From Cytophaga aurantiaca DSM 3654 (lineage in GTDB: Bacteria; Bacteroidota; Bacteroidia; Cytophagales; Cytophagaceae): a stretch of DNA of 64,000 bases. Location: NCBI RefSeq assembly GCF_000379725.1, contig NZ_KB903663.1, positions 186,001-250,000 on the forward strand, given 5' to 3'. Position numbers and translations under genes: made by a program. The notes beneath the pieces are model-generated. The model searched no databases. It saw only the letters and a list, made by a program, of their open reading frames with translations, and had not been told where the DNA came from. Of the stretch, positions 38,088 to 46,920 are shown one piece after another (positions within the stretch are counted from its first letter, which is position 1; the number at the start of each line of letters is the position of its first letter).

Positions 38088-39269
38088 ATGCAAAAAATAC
38101 TTATTTCAGGGTTAGTCTTGCTAACATGTGGCATTTTTCAGGCTAATGCACAATCTGCATCTAGTGGTGGGAACAAAGATTTTCAACAAACCATTACAAC
38201 AGCTGTACCTTTTTTAAATATAACACCAGATGCACGTGCAGGCGGTATGGGTGATGTAGGTGCTGCAACTTCACCGGATGCAAATGCTACTTTCTGGAAT
38301 CCGGGAAAGCTTTCTTTCAATAAAAAGGATATGGGGCTGGCTATCTCCTACAACCCATGGTTACGCAAGCTTGTAAATGATATGTCATTATCTTACTTAT
38401 CTTTTTATAAGAAACTTCGTAAAGAAGATGCCATTGGTGTAAGCTTTAAATATTTCAATTTAGGTCAGGTAACATTTACCGATCTGAATGGAAATGTTGT
38501 CCGGGATTTTCAACCGAATGAATTATCATTCGGTCTTACGTATTCCAGAATGTTGTCAAAAAGTTTTTCTCTTGGTTTAGGTATTAAATATTTCCGTTCG
38601 GATCTGGTAGGTAGCTACAACCAAGGTACAGGTGGAGTTGCCAAAGCGATCAACAGTGTATCGGCAGATATTGGTGCCTATTATACCAAAGACCTTTTAG
38701 TTGGCGGGAAAAATTCAAACCTTTCTTTTGGTGCAGTAATCAATGACATCGGTCCTAAAGTAACGTATACCGATGTATCTAATAAAAATTTCATCCCAAC
38801 GAATTTAAGAATCGGTGGTACCTATACCATCGAAACCGATCTGTATAACAAATTCTGCTTTTCTTTAGATGCCAATAAACTTATGGTACCAAGCAGATGG
38901 GACAGCACTGGAAAAAATCCTCAGGACATGGGCATGTTAGAAGGAATGTTCTCTTCATTTGCCGATTCTCCAAATGGCTTAAAAGGAGAAATGAAAGAGA
39001 TCATATTATGTATGGGTGCTGAATATTGGTACAATGATCTGTTCGCTATACGTGCAGGGTATCACTATGAAAATCCGCAAAACGGAAATCGTAGATATGC
39101 CAATGTTGGTATCGGTATCCGATACAATGCATTCGGTTTGGATATGGCTTATTTAATTCCGATTCAACAATCAAATCCATTAGCTGAAACATTACGTTTC
39201 ACATTACATTTTGATTTTAATGCGAAGAAAAAAGTTACAGGCGTAGGCGAGGATAATAGCGCAAATTAA
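38088..39269 (+). CDS. porV: T9SS outer-membrane shuttle protein PorV
   Basis: 393 residues with a signal peptide ending ANAQ near residue 22. The stretch FLNITPDARAGGMGDVGAA followed by SPDANATFWNPGKL is diagnostic of PorV/LptO, a FadL-like 14-strand barrel. PorV carries cargo from the translocon SprA to the PorU attachment complex. It lies directly after porU, and the M16-like gene follows after 1 nt. Regulation may include its own promoter (TATATTTG at 38059). Confidence 0.96.
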   Translation: MQKILISGLVLLTCGIFQANAQSASSGGNKDFQQTITTAVPFLNITPDARAGGMGDVGAATSPDANATFWNPGKLSFNKKDMGLAISYNPWLRKLVNDMSLSYLSFYKKLRKEDAIGVSFKYFNLGQVTFTDLNGNVVRDFQPNELSFGLTYSRMLSKSFSLGLGIKYFRSDLVGSYNQGTGGVAKAINSVSADIGAYYTKDLLVGGKNSNLSFGAVINDIGPKVTYTDVSNKNFIPTNLRIGGTYTIETDLYNKFCFSLDANKLMVPSRWDSTGKNPQDMGMLEGMFSSFADSPNGLKGEMKEIILCMGAEYWYNDLFAIRAGYHYENPQNGNRRYANVGIGIRYNAFGLDMAYLIPIQQSNPLAETLRFTLHFDFNAKKKVTGVGEDNSAN

Positions 39270-39270
39270 G

Positions 39271-40554
39271 ATGCAAGAAATAGTAGATAGGACAATCGCT
39301 CCTGCAATAAATCCAATTGACCGTTTTCACTTACCAAAAGTGGAAACGGTTTCGTTTTCTAACGGAAATATACTTCACAAATTTGCACTCGGCACTCAGC
39401 CTGTAGTACGTGTTGAATGGATCTTCAATACAGGTAGCCGCGTGGAAGATAAAATAGGAACCTCCTTCTTTACTTCAAAAATGCTGGCAGAAGGTACTCC
39501 AGGATATACCTCTACTGCGGTTCAGGAATTTCTTGCACAATACGGTGCATTCCTTGAAATACATCCAGGCAATGAACGCATCAATATCACATTGTTCTGC
39601 CTTGAAAAATATTTAACAGAACTGGTTCCATTTATTAAAAGTTTGTTGACGGAAAGTATTTTCCCTGAAGAACAATTAGTAAAAATGAAACAGATCCAAA
39701 GCCAGGGTATACAGGTAAACCAAGAAAAGACAGCTTATCTGGCAGGTGTTGCATTCAGAGAATTACTCTATAACAACAATCATACCTACGGCAAACATCT
39801 GAGTATAGAAACCATCGCAGCGCTTGAGCATTCAGATCTGACTTCATTTTTTAAAAATGAATTAGACAACAAGCAATGTAATATCATCTTAACTGGTGGG
39901 TTCAGCAAGGAAACGGTAGTTCTTATCGAAAAGTTATTCGGTACCGATGCGGTAAAACAAACAAATGCAAAACAAAAACTTCCTGCGTTATTAAAACCGG
40001 CGAGAGAAGTTGTTATTGAGAAAGAAGGAAGTGTACAAACGTCCATTCGTTATGGCCGCATACTTTTCAATCATACACATGAAGATTATTTTGATGCCTA
40101 CATATTAAATGAAATCTTAGGTGGCTATTTTGGTTCGCGATTGATGCAAAACATTCGTGAAGAAAAAGGATACACCTATGGTATAAACTCCAGCATTGTA
40201 TCTCTACAGGAAGGTGGGTATTTTGTAATCGGTACAGATGTAAAACGTGAGTTTACAAAAAATACCATCGTTGAAATAGAAAAAGAATTACAAATCTTGA
40301 TTGATACATTGGTTTCAGAGAATGAATTAGACACTGTTAAAAATTATATGCTTGGCAGTTTTGTTGGTGATATTCAAACTCCGTTCTCCATTGCGGATAA
40401 ATATAAAACCATCTATTATCATGGACTGGGGTATGACTATTACGATCGTTTCTTTGCACGGATACAATCCATAACAGCTGCGGATATACAAAAGGTAGCT
40501 AAGAAATATTTTGTTCCATCTGAGATGTCGTATGTCATCGCAGGAGGTTTTTAA
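39271..40554 (+). CDS. M16-family peptidase-like protein, non-catalytic type
   Basis: 427 residues with the two-lobe M16B layout (WIFNTGSRVEDKIGTSFFTSKML at the first lobe, ILNEILGGYFGSRLMQNIREE in the second). The zinc motif HxxEH, expected at GTSFFTSKMLAEG, is absent. The R..KGYTYGINS segment typical of the substrate-binding partner subunit is kept. So this looks like the inactive half of a heterodimeric M16 protease. No catalytic partner is encoded beside it. No signal peptide is seen. It follows porV by 1 nt and precedes the PhyH-type gene by 3 nt. Confidence 0.9.
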   Translation: MQEIVDRTIAPAINPIDRFHLPKVETVSFSNGNILHKFALGTQPVVRVEWIFNTGSRVEDKIGTSFFTSKMLAEGTPGYTSTAVQEFLAQYGAFLEIHPGNERINITLFCLEKYLTELVPFIKSLLTESIFPEEQLVKMKQIQSQGIQVNQEKTAYLAGVAFRELLYNNNHTYGKHLSIETIAALEHSDLTSFFKNELDNKQCNIILTGGFSKETVVLIEKLFGTDAVKQTNAKQKLPALLKPAREVVIEKEGSVQTSIRYGRILFNHTHEDYFDAYILNEILGGYFGSRLMQNIREEKGYTYGINSSIVSLQEGGYFVIGTDVKREFTKNTIVEIEKELQILIDTLVSENELDTVKNYMLGSFVGDIQTPFSIADKYKTIYYHGLGYDYYDRFFARIQSITAADIQKVAKKYFVPSEMSYVIAGGF

Positions 40555-40557
40555 TCC

Positions 40558-41520
40558 ATGATGCAAACTATAAAAGAGTTTTTTCGAAATTTAAAAGTGA
40601 CTTCCATTGTCTATAATATATTTCATTATGGACAATTGAAACACAACGCTAAAGGTTATAAAGCCTATGGTATTCGCAAACCTCTTTTCTGGACTATCAG
40701 CAGCAAAGATTTTGAACATACCCCTTTCAATTTACCCTGGCTGGATCAGGCAAATGCTGCCGAAAAACTAACACAAAATTCTGCGTTATCTAACTTTTCT
40801 GCTTCCACACAGGAACAAATCAAACAGTGGCCGGAGAACGGTTATTTGATTTTAAAAAATTGTTTTGAACCGGAAGAAATAGATGCGATCAACGATGAAA
40901 TAGATTCTTTACTTGAAAAGAAGAAAGTTCATTTCAGATACAACAATAGAAAGATTATGTTCTCTATGTATGCATCTAAACTGATGCAGCGTGTAGCAAC
41001 AGACAAGCGTATTACGGATGTAATGAAATTTATTTTAGAAATGCCTGTTGTTGCATTTCAAAGTATAAATTTTTTCAAAGGGAGCGAACAGAAAGCACAT
41101 TCGGACAGTATACACATGACAACCTTCCCTCCCGGCTATTTAATTGCAGCCTGGATTGCGCTTGAAGATATTGATGCTACAAACGGACCTCTTTTTTATT
41201 TACCCGGAAGCCACAAACTACCCTACTTGTTAAACGACAAATACGAACATGGTGGCGGTAAATTATTATTGGGAAGTGAAGCATATGAAAAATACGAAAT
41301 ACATTTAGCCGACGAAATAAAACGTTCGATCTATACAGAGAAAGAATTTCATGCAAAGAAAGGCGATGTATTGATCTGGCATGCAAACTTATTACACGGC
41401 GGTAAAGCCATCCTCGACGAGCAGCGTACCCGTAAAAGCATGGTGGTACATTTTTATGGTGAAGACGTGATCAAGTATCATGAGATCACGCAGCGACCTT
41501 CGTTGATAAAGAAGGCTTAA
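40558..41520 (+). CDS. Phytanoyl-CoA dioxygenase (PhyH) family protein
   Basis: 320 residues. The Fe(II)/2-oxoglutarate site is visible: H181 and D183 in AHSDSIHM, H280 in NLLHGG and Arg292 in QRTRKSM, which should bind 2-oxoglutarate. Flanking patterns GYLIAAWIALEDID and GPLFYLPGSHK are typical of the family. The substrate is unknown; family members hydroxylate lipids, amino acids or ectoine-like solutes. It ends the tightly packed porV-M16 group. The start could be the second of two adjacent ATGs. Confidence 0.9.
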   Translation: MMQTIKEFFRNLKVTSIVYNIFHYGQLKHNAKGYKAYGIRKPLFWTISSKDFEHTPFNLPWLDQANAAEKLTQNSALSNFSASTQEQIKQWPENGYLILKNCFEPEEIDAINDEIDSLLEKKKVHFRYNNRKIMFSMYASKLMQRVATDKRITDVMKFILEMPVVAFQSINFFKGSEQKAHSDSIHMTTFPPGYLIAAWIALEDIDATNGPLFYLPGSHKLPYLLNDKYEHGGGKLLLGSEAYEKYEIHLADEIKRSIYTEKEFHAKKGDVLIWHANLLHGGKAILDEQRTRKSMVVHFYGEDVIKYHEITQRPSLIKKA

Positions 41521-41656
41521 AGCTGAATGCTAAAAGCCTAAAGCTATCAATAGCTAACACCTGCTTTAATCAATAAGATTCACCCATTAAACGTTTACTT
41601 CCTACATCTGTTTCTTCATTTTTTATTACCTTGTACATGTACTTGCAGCCTAAGCT

Positions 41657-42223
41657 ATGAATCAGATTGAACAGGAACGCCTTTTACTCGAACGATTGAA
41701 AGAGAATGAGCAGGAAGCGTATCTTTCACTTTATCATTTATACTACCCGGATTTAGCGCGTTATGTACTTAATAACAGTGGGAATAGAGAAGATGCTGAA
41801 GATGTGTTCCAAGAAACGTTGCTGGTTTTATTGCATAAAATACGTGGAGAGCATTTCCAATTAACTTCTGAATTAAAAACTTTTTTATATGCCATCAATA
41901 GAATTCAATGGCTTAAAAAATTAAGGAGTCGACAGATTTCTATTCCCCTTGAATCTTTAGAACATTCCGATAACATACCTACAGATGATGTTGATTTTGA
42001 CTTACAGCAACATCAACAATCTGAAAATTGGCTACAACGTTTGTTTGAAAATATTACTGGCCACTGTGTGGTATTGATTACACGCATTTTTTTGAAACAA
42101 CATGAGCCAGAAGCACTCATAAAAGAATTGGGCTATAAAAATAGTCACACTTTTCAGAATCAAAAATACAAGTGTATCAATCAATTAAGAAAAGCCGGAA
42201 AAAAATTTCCTTTAGGTGGGTGA
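41657..42223 (+). CDS. ECF-type RNA polymerase sigma factor
   Basis: 188 residues. Sigma region 2 is clear (LYHLYYPDLARYVLNN, NREDAEDVFQETLLVLL), with FLYAINRIQWLKKLR binding the core and -10 region. Region 4 (from about residue 130) is divergent, but LIKELGYKNSHTFQNQKYKC can be read as its helix-turn-helix. No anti-sigma gene is adjacent. A peroxiredoxin-like gene follows after 50 nt and could be a target or operon partner. Confidence 0.9.
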   Translation: MNQIEQERLLLERLKENEQEAYLSLYHLYYPDLARYVLNNSGNREDAEDVFQETLLVLLHKIRGEHFQLTSELKTFLYAINRIQWLKKLRSRQISIPLESLEHSDNIPTDDVDFDLQQHQQSENWLQRLFENITGHCVVLITRIFLKQHEPEALIKELGYKNSHTFQNQKYKCINQLRKAGKKFPLGG

Positions 42224-42273
42224 TTAAGACTGAAGTGTGGTATTAATATTAAACAAACTAAAAATTTAAGATT

Positions 42274-42804
42274 ATGGCACTTCAACTACAACAAACCGCT
42301 CCCGATTTCAATATCACCGATGTCTTTAACAAGAACATCTCACTTCATTCATATAAAGGCAAAAAAGTATACCTGCTATTTATGCGCTTCGCTGGATGTC
42401 CGGTATGTAATCTACGGGTTCATTCCTTGTTAAAGCAGGCGAATGCATTCAAAGAAAAAAACATAGAGGTAGTTTTGGTATACGAATCTTCTATTGAGAA
42501 TATGCGCACGTATTTAGATGATACAGCGTATCCATATACATTTGTAGCCGATCCACAAAATATATTATATGATCGTTATGGAGTAGAAAAATCGTGGTGG
42601 AAATTCTTATCCTCTATGTTTAAAGGGCTGATTGCAAAAGCACTTGCCGGTGAAAAATTATTTAAGAATAAGCCTAAAGCAGATGGTAAAGTGAATCGGA
42701 TGGAAGCTGAATTTTTAATTGATGAAGGTGGAAAGATTATCCTTGCACACTATGCATCCTTCTTAGGTGATAATATTCCAATTGAAAAAATATTGAACGG
42801 ATAA
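42274..42804 (+). CDS. Peroxiredoxin-like AhpC/TSA family protein
   Basis: 176 residues, cytoplasmic, thioredoxin-fold. It has APDFNITDVFNKNISLHSY at the N-terminus and the active-site motif FAGCPVCNLRVH with C42 and C45, then YTFVADPQNILYDRYGV, typical of the AhpC/TSA-like group. A CxxC in place of the single peroxidatic Cys suggests a thiol-disulfide or bacterioferritin-comigratory-like role. The ECF sigma gene precedes it, which fits an oxidative-stress link (inference). A hairpin terminator follows. Confidence 0.9.
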   Translation: MALQLQQTAPDFNITDVFNKNISLHSYKGKKVYLLFMRFAGCPVCNLRVHSLLKQANAFKEKNIEVVLVYESSIENMRTYLDDTAYPYTFVADPQNILYDRYGVEKSWWKFLSSMFKGLIAKALAGEKLFKNKPKADGKVNRMEAEFLIDEGGKIILAHYASFLGDNIPIEKILNG

Positions 42805-42826
42805 GGTCTTACCTTTTAAAACATTC

Positions 42827-42863
42827 AGTAAAGCTTCATAAAATGATTTTATGAAGCTTTACT
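42827..42863 (+). terminator. Intrinsic terminator
   Basis: AGTAAAGCTTCATAAAAT (42827-42844) pairs with 42846-42863, with the central bases forming the turn; the pairing can extend outward as CATT / AATG with one bulge. It lies 22 nt after the peroxiredoxin-like gene. Confidence 0.75.
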
Positions 42864-42954
42864 AAATGTGCAGCTTATTGAATTATTTTTTTGCATATTT
42901 GATGATCTTTCAACAATTAATCTTTTTAAGCTTATCACTTTTATTTCAATCAAC

Positions 42955-44793
42955 ATGCAGATAGGAAAATTCTATATTCGAATTCTTTTAGTACTAATTC
43001 TTATTACTAGTTTTTCTCAATTTATATTCGCGCAGAAAGAATCCAACAATTGGTACTTTGGCAACAATGCAGGTATTACTTTCAATACATCTCCGCCTTC
43101 TGCTTTAACCGATGGGGCGCTAACAGCAAGAGAAGGCTGTGCAAGCATTTCTGACGAAAATGGAAATTTATTATTTTATTCAAATGGTATAAATGTTTGG
43201 AATAAAAACCATGTAATCATGGATAACGGAAGCGGATTGGAAGGTTCGGACTACAGTACTCAAAGTTCATTAATTGTAAAGTTGCCAGGTAGCACTAATT
43301 TGTTTTATATTTTTACAGTACCTGATCAACAAGATATCGGTGCTTATAAATATTCAATTGTTGACTTATCTTTTAATGCCGGTCTAGGAAAAGTTATCAC
43401 AAAAAATCTGCCTCTTTTAAAAGATGTTACAGATCCCAATTCTGCATTTACTAATCTATCAACGGAAGCATTAACAGCTGGATACCACACAAACCAAACA
43501 GATGTCTGGATTGTTGTACATGAATATAATGTTACAAAATTTTATAGCTATTTATTGACCCCTAGTGGTCTTCAACAACCCGTTGTTTCGAATACTGGTA
43601 ACCAAAAATCTTATTTAGGACAATGCAGAATTTCACCCAATGGCAAACGAATAGCTGTTGGCGGCTATTTTGCAACAGGTGTTGATTTGTTTGATTTCAA
43701 TTCTGAAACTGGTATTATATCTAATGCGCAAGCTTTGATTGGAACCTTGAATGCGCTAGACCATCGAATTTATGGACTCAGTTTTTCTCCCAATAGCAAT
43801 CTGCTTTATATTACAGATGCGACTGCAAATATATATCAATTCGATTTAACACAATCTACAACAGCAGACATCATCAACTCCAAAAAAGTTATTGGTCATG
43901 GAACTGGAAACCAATATCCCCAAATACAACTAGGTCCAGACAAAAAAATTTATGTTGCACAAAACGGAAAGACTTTTTTAGGTGTTATTGAAAGTCCAGA
44001 TATAATTGGCACAAGCTGTACGTTTGTAGATAATGGCATTTCTTTGAATGGACGAATGAGTACCCTTGGCTTACCTACGTTTATGGTAAACTATGTCACA
44101 CTGCGCCCTCCAGTTGTTAGCCTCGGAAATGATACTACACTCTGCCCATCTGCCACTATTATATTAGATGCTGGGAACAATCAAGGTGCAACATTTTTAT
44201 GGAATACACAGGCACAAACACAAACTATTACCATAACAAGCGCCGGAAAATATTATGTTGATGTCACACGTGATAATATTAAAACAAGTGATACAATTAT
44301 CGTTTCGTATATTTCATTTGATCCGTTAAACATTCCTACTTCTTATGAATATTGTGCAGATACAGACCCTTCACTACAACTAAATCCTGCATTTACAGAA
44401 ACTCAATTTATATGGCAAGATGGTTCAACAACACATCTTTACTCCATTACTCAAGCGGGTGTATATTGGTTGGAGCGATACAATCAAAACTGTTCCATTA
44501 GAAATGAGTTTACTGTAACAAATAACTGCAGTGTTGAAATGATCATTCCAAACTTAATTACACCCAATAAAGACGGATTGAATGATGTATTCGCTATTAA
44601 AAATTTACCGATACCAAACTGGAGTCTGGAAATTTATAATCGTTGGGGCGCATTGGTATATCGTGCAGAAGAATATAAAAATGATTGGGGCAATCACAAT
44701 GTATCCGATGGCGTGTATTATTACCAGTTGAAACACCGCTTCAACGGAACTACTCATAAAGGCTGGGTGGAAGTACTGGGAGCTGTTAAGTAA
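42955..44793 (+). CDS. Secreted propeller/Ig-like protein with T9SS type B sorting domain
   Basis: 612 residues from ATG 42955, chosen because it opens a clean signal peptide (ILLVLILITSF ending FAQ); the frame stays open 87 nt upstream. The N-terminal half reads as a beta-propeller (NWYFGNNAGITFN, GQCRISPNGKRIAVGGYF, YGLSFSPNSNLLYITD). Ig/PKD-like modules follow (LGNDTTLCPSATIILDAG). The C-terminal 90 residues (NLITPNKDGLNDVF, EIYNRWGALVYRA, DGVYYYQL) are a type B sorting domain. It is a predicted T9SS surface protein; adhesion is the likely role. The repeat unit at 44796 begins 2 nt after its stop. Confidence 0.9.
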   Translation: MQIGKFYIRILLVLILITSFSQFIFAQKESNNWYFGNNAGITFNTSPPSALTDGALTAREGCASISDENGNLLFYSNGINVWNKNHVIMDNGSGLEGSDYSTQSSLIVKLPGSTNLFYIFTVPDQQDIGAYKYSIVDLSFNAGLGKVITKNLPLLKDVTDPNSAFTNLSTEALTAGYHTNQTDVWIVVHEYNVTKFYSYLLTPSGLQQPVVSNTGNQKSYLGQCRISPNGKRIAVGGYFATGVDLFDFNSETGIISNAQALIGTLNALDHRIYGLSFSPNSNLLYITDATANIYQFDLTQSTTADIINSKKVIGHGTGNQYPQIQLGPDKKIYVAQNGKTFLGVIESPDIIGTSCTFVDNGISLNGRMSTLGLPTFMVNYVTLRPPVVSLGNDTTLCPSATIILDAGNNQGATFLWNTQAQTQTITITSAGKYYVDVTRDNIKTSDTIIVSYISFDPLNIPTSYEYCADTDPSLQLNPAFTETQFIWQDGSTTHLYSITQAGVYWLERYNQNCSIRNEFTVTNNCSVEMIIPNLITPNKDGLNDVFAIKNLPIPNWSLEIYNRWGALVYRAEEYKNDWGNHNVSDGVYYYQLKHRFNGTTHKGWVEVLGAVK

Positions 44794-44795
44794 AA

Positions 44796-44950
44796 TGTCT
44801 GAACCGGGATTTATAATGGATTTAATGGATAGACAGGAAATCATCGCAGCTCTTTAATCAACCATACATACGTTCTATAAAGTATGTATGCTTGATTAAA
44901 TAACGAGTATCCTGAATTTCCTTTTCATCCCAAAAATCATGGTTCAGACA
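44796..44950. repeat. Palindromic repeat unit, left copy, beside the GxxExxY gene
   Basis: About 155 bp. It begins TGTCTGAACCGGGATTT and ends with the inverted match AAAAATCATGGTTCAGACA. A central perfect-looking hairpin pairs 44853-44871 with 44882-44900 (one mismatch). The same unit, diverged, lies at 45389-45512 in the same orientation. Confidence 0.8.
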
Positions 44951-44961
44951 AAAAGGTGTGC

Positions 44962-45344
44962 TTATTCAACAATCTTAAATTTATTATTTGTAAGTCTCTT
45001 AAATTCTAAAGATGTTTTTCCAAAATTGATTAGCAAACCAATTTCAAGATTAAAAGCTTCTAAATAATTTATTGCTTGTGCAAGATGAACATTTTCAACC
45101 TGAGTAATAGCCTTCAATTCTAAACAGATATTGGATTGAATTAAAAAATCAACCCTCCTTGTGCCAATTTGTTTTCTTTGTAAAAAATAGGCATCTCATG
45201 TTCTCTCGAGAAAGGTATTTTATTTAACTCTAATTCATATTCAAGAGCTCGTTGGTAAATAACTTCTTGAAATCCATTTCCCAATCGACTATGCACTTCC
45301 ATTGCACAGCCAATTACTTTTTTAGTAATGTCTTCGTATTTCAT
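44962..45344 (-). pseudogene. GxxExxY protein gene broken by a one-base frameshift
   Basis: The first frame (start 45344) encodes KVIGCAMEVHSRLGNGFQE then VIYQRALEYEL, the defining GxxExxY signature, and stops early at 45141. The next frame continues as IGTRRVDFLIQSNICLELKA and ends at 44962. Restoring one base in the A4 run (complement of 45172-45175) rejoins the two into about 127 residues, the normal family length. GxxExxY proteins resemble nuclease folds (LELKA is a nuclease-like strand), but their function is not settled. It may be a true pseudogene, a sequencing error, or programmed frameshifting in an A run. Palindromic repeats flank both ends. Confidence 0.85.
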
Positions 45345-45388
45345 TTTTACTTATTTTTAAAAATATAGCTGAATTAAAAAATTAAAAA

Positions 45389-45512
45389 TGTCTGAACTGG
45401 GATTATAAAGAATTTAATCGATAGACAAGAAATAATAGTATTATTATTTATTCTAGCTTAAATAATAAACATCCTGAATTTCCTTTCAATCTCAAAAATC
45501 CCAGTTCAGACA
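45389..45512. repeat. Palindromic repeat unit, right copy, beside the GxxExxY gene
   Basis: About 124 bp, bounded by TGTCTGAACTGGGAT and its exact inverse ATCCCAGTTCAGACA. Internal words (GATAGACAAGAAAT, CATCCTGAATTTCCTTT) match the left copy in order, so the two flanks are direct copies of one palindromic unit. It ends 8 nt before the next gene's stop. Confidence 0.8.
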
Positions 45513-45520
45513 ATTGCACA

Positions 45521-46291
45521 TTACTTAGTATGTGATTTTATTGACCTTCGCTTATCTACATCCCAAATTTTGATGGGATAGCTTAATAAAATACCAAACG
45601 ATGTCCCCCTTGTTATTAAGTTCGATTGGTAAGATCTGTTATCTTCAAGAGTGGTATAATTGAGCCGAATAGATTCGTATTTTGTTAAGCCTTGATTGTA
45701 ATAAAATGTAAGAGCAATACTTTCTTTCCCTCGATGTAGAAATTGAAACGTTAATCCAATATTGGCAGAAACGCCATATTGATTTATTGTCTTATAGGTA
45801 CTTTTAGTTTCAACATGTGCATTGGAATACGTTGCTGTAGAAAAAGGTCTTGGACTAAAATGATCGATTGCAATACCTCCAAACATATCTAATTTGAAAT
45901 TAATAAATTTGCCATTCGTTTTAAACAAATAGTATGAAACCCTTAATGGAATGGTCCAACCTTGATTTGCACTCGAATGTTTATACCCCCAAGATCCTGA
46001 ATCGGCTTGATGACCAACGGATTTTATACTATACGCATAGCCTGCATGATTATATAAGTAGCCAGTAGAGAATATAAATTTATTTTTGTGATAGTCAATT
46101 AATCCTCCAAAAATAATTTGATGATTTGATGCATTATTTTTGAATAAATCAGGTTTGTCACCACCATCAAATTTAGCGAAACATCTATTTAACCCAAGCA
46201 TAGGTGTTAATGTAACGTATGTTTGAGCGGTTACTGAATTAACTGAAAAAATGATTACAACAACTAAGAAAATTTTTATTCTACTACACAT
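45521..46291 (-). CDS. Exported protein, probable outer-membrane beta-barrel
   Basis: 256 residues with a signal peptide ending SVTAQ near residue 23. The mature part shows amphipathic strands rich in Tyr, Phe and Gly (YVTLTPMLGLNRCF, IIFGGLIDYHKNKFIFSTGYLY, YGVSANIGLTFQFLH), as in porin-like beta-barrels of Bacteroidota. The C-terminus is basic and lacks a terminal aromatic, which is unusual for a barrel. No family name can be given. It is monocistronic; the GxxExxY repeat unit abuts its 3' end. Confidence 0.72.
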   Translation of the reverse strand: MCSRIKIFLVVVIIFSVNSVTAQTYVTLTPMLGLNRCFAKFDGGDKPDLFKNNASNHQIIFGGLIDYHKNKFIFSTGYLYNHAGYAYSIKSVGHQADSGSWGYKHSSANQGWTIPLRVSYYLFKTNGKFINFKLDMFGGIAIDHFSPRPFSTATYSNAHVETKSTYKTINQYGVSANIGLTFQFLHRGKESIALTFYYNQGLTKYESIRLNYTTLEDNRSYQSNLITRGTSFGILLSYPIKIWDVDKRRSIKSHTK

Positions 46292-46388
46292 ATTAAAAAT
46301 TGTATTATGTCCAGCAACATAACGATTTAAATTAGTTGTTATTGTAATTGTCCTATCTACGAGGTTTTAAAATCACGCAGACATATTT

Positions 46389-46733
46389 TTATTGCATTCC
46401 ATTAACGGCGATGACTCCTTGAATATGATTAAACCAATCATTCATTTCAAGTTTGCTTACTTTGTGTGTTCCTTCATTCAGCAATCTAAGCGAAAGCATT
46501 CCATCGTTAAAAAATATTCTCAAATCCGGATCTGTAAATAATGACCCCACAATATTATTTACATTAACAAGATCTTTAAGCGATCGAGTAAATACAAAAT
46601 TGTTTTTGCCATTCAATATAACCAATCGAATATTGGTTATGTAAACTTTATAATCTTCAATTCCAAATTGAACGGCTTTTGCTAAACTTGCTTTTTGAAT
46701 TTGTTCGCCTGCTGCTAATACAAATGGAGTCAT
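46389..46733 (-). CDS. Hypothetical protein, possible PH-like fold
   Basis: 114 residues, no leader or membrane segment. The pattern YKVYITNIRLVILNGKNNFV followed by FTRSLKDLVNV resembles the second and third strands of bacterial PH/GRAM-like domains, where a short protein reports its own name strand and loop. This is a shape-based guess. It is isolated between the barrel-like gene and the ccm operon. Function unknown. Confidence 0.6.
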   Translation of the reverse strand: MTPFVLAAGEQIQKASLAKAVQFGIEDYKVYITNIRLVILNGKNNFVFTRSLKDLVNVNNIVGSLFTDPDLRIFFNDGMLSLRLLNEGTHKVSKLEMNDWFNHIQGVIAVNGMQ

Positions 46734-46856
46734 ACAAATAGGGTTTTAATTAAAAATAATTTACTGTATTTAAAAATCAAAAGTTGATGTTCTTTACAAA
46801 TATATTCTTTAATACACTATTGTCAAGAACAATGTCTTCAAAATTGTATTCGTAAA

Positions 46857-46896
46857 TAAAAAAGCCGTTGAGAATAAATTTTCAACGGCTTTTTTT
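46857..46896. terminator. Intrinsic terminator after ccmF
   Basis: The stem AAAAAAGCCGTTGA / TCAACGGCTTTTTT (46857-46871 with 46882-46896) has a 10-nt loop and runs of A and T. It can end the ccm operon transcribed on the minus strand. Confidence 0.85.
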
Positions 46897-46920
46897 ATTT
46901 TAATTTTTCACTGTTAAGCT

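Noticed and set aside
42868-42954. Upstream extension of the type B protein at 42955
   Set aside because: The internal ATG opens a clean signal peptide; the extension overlaps the previous gene's terminator region.
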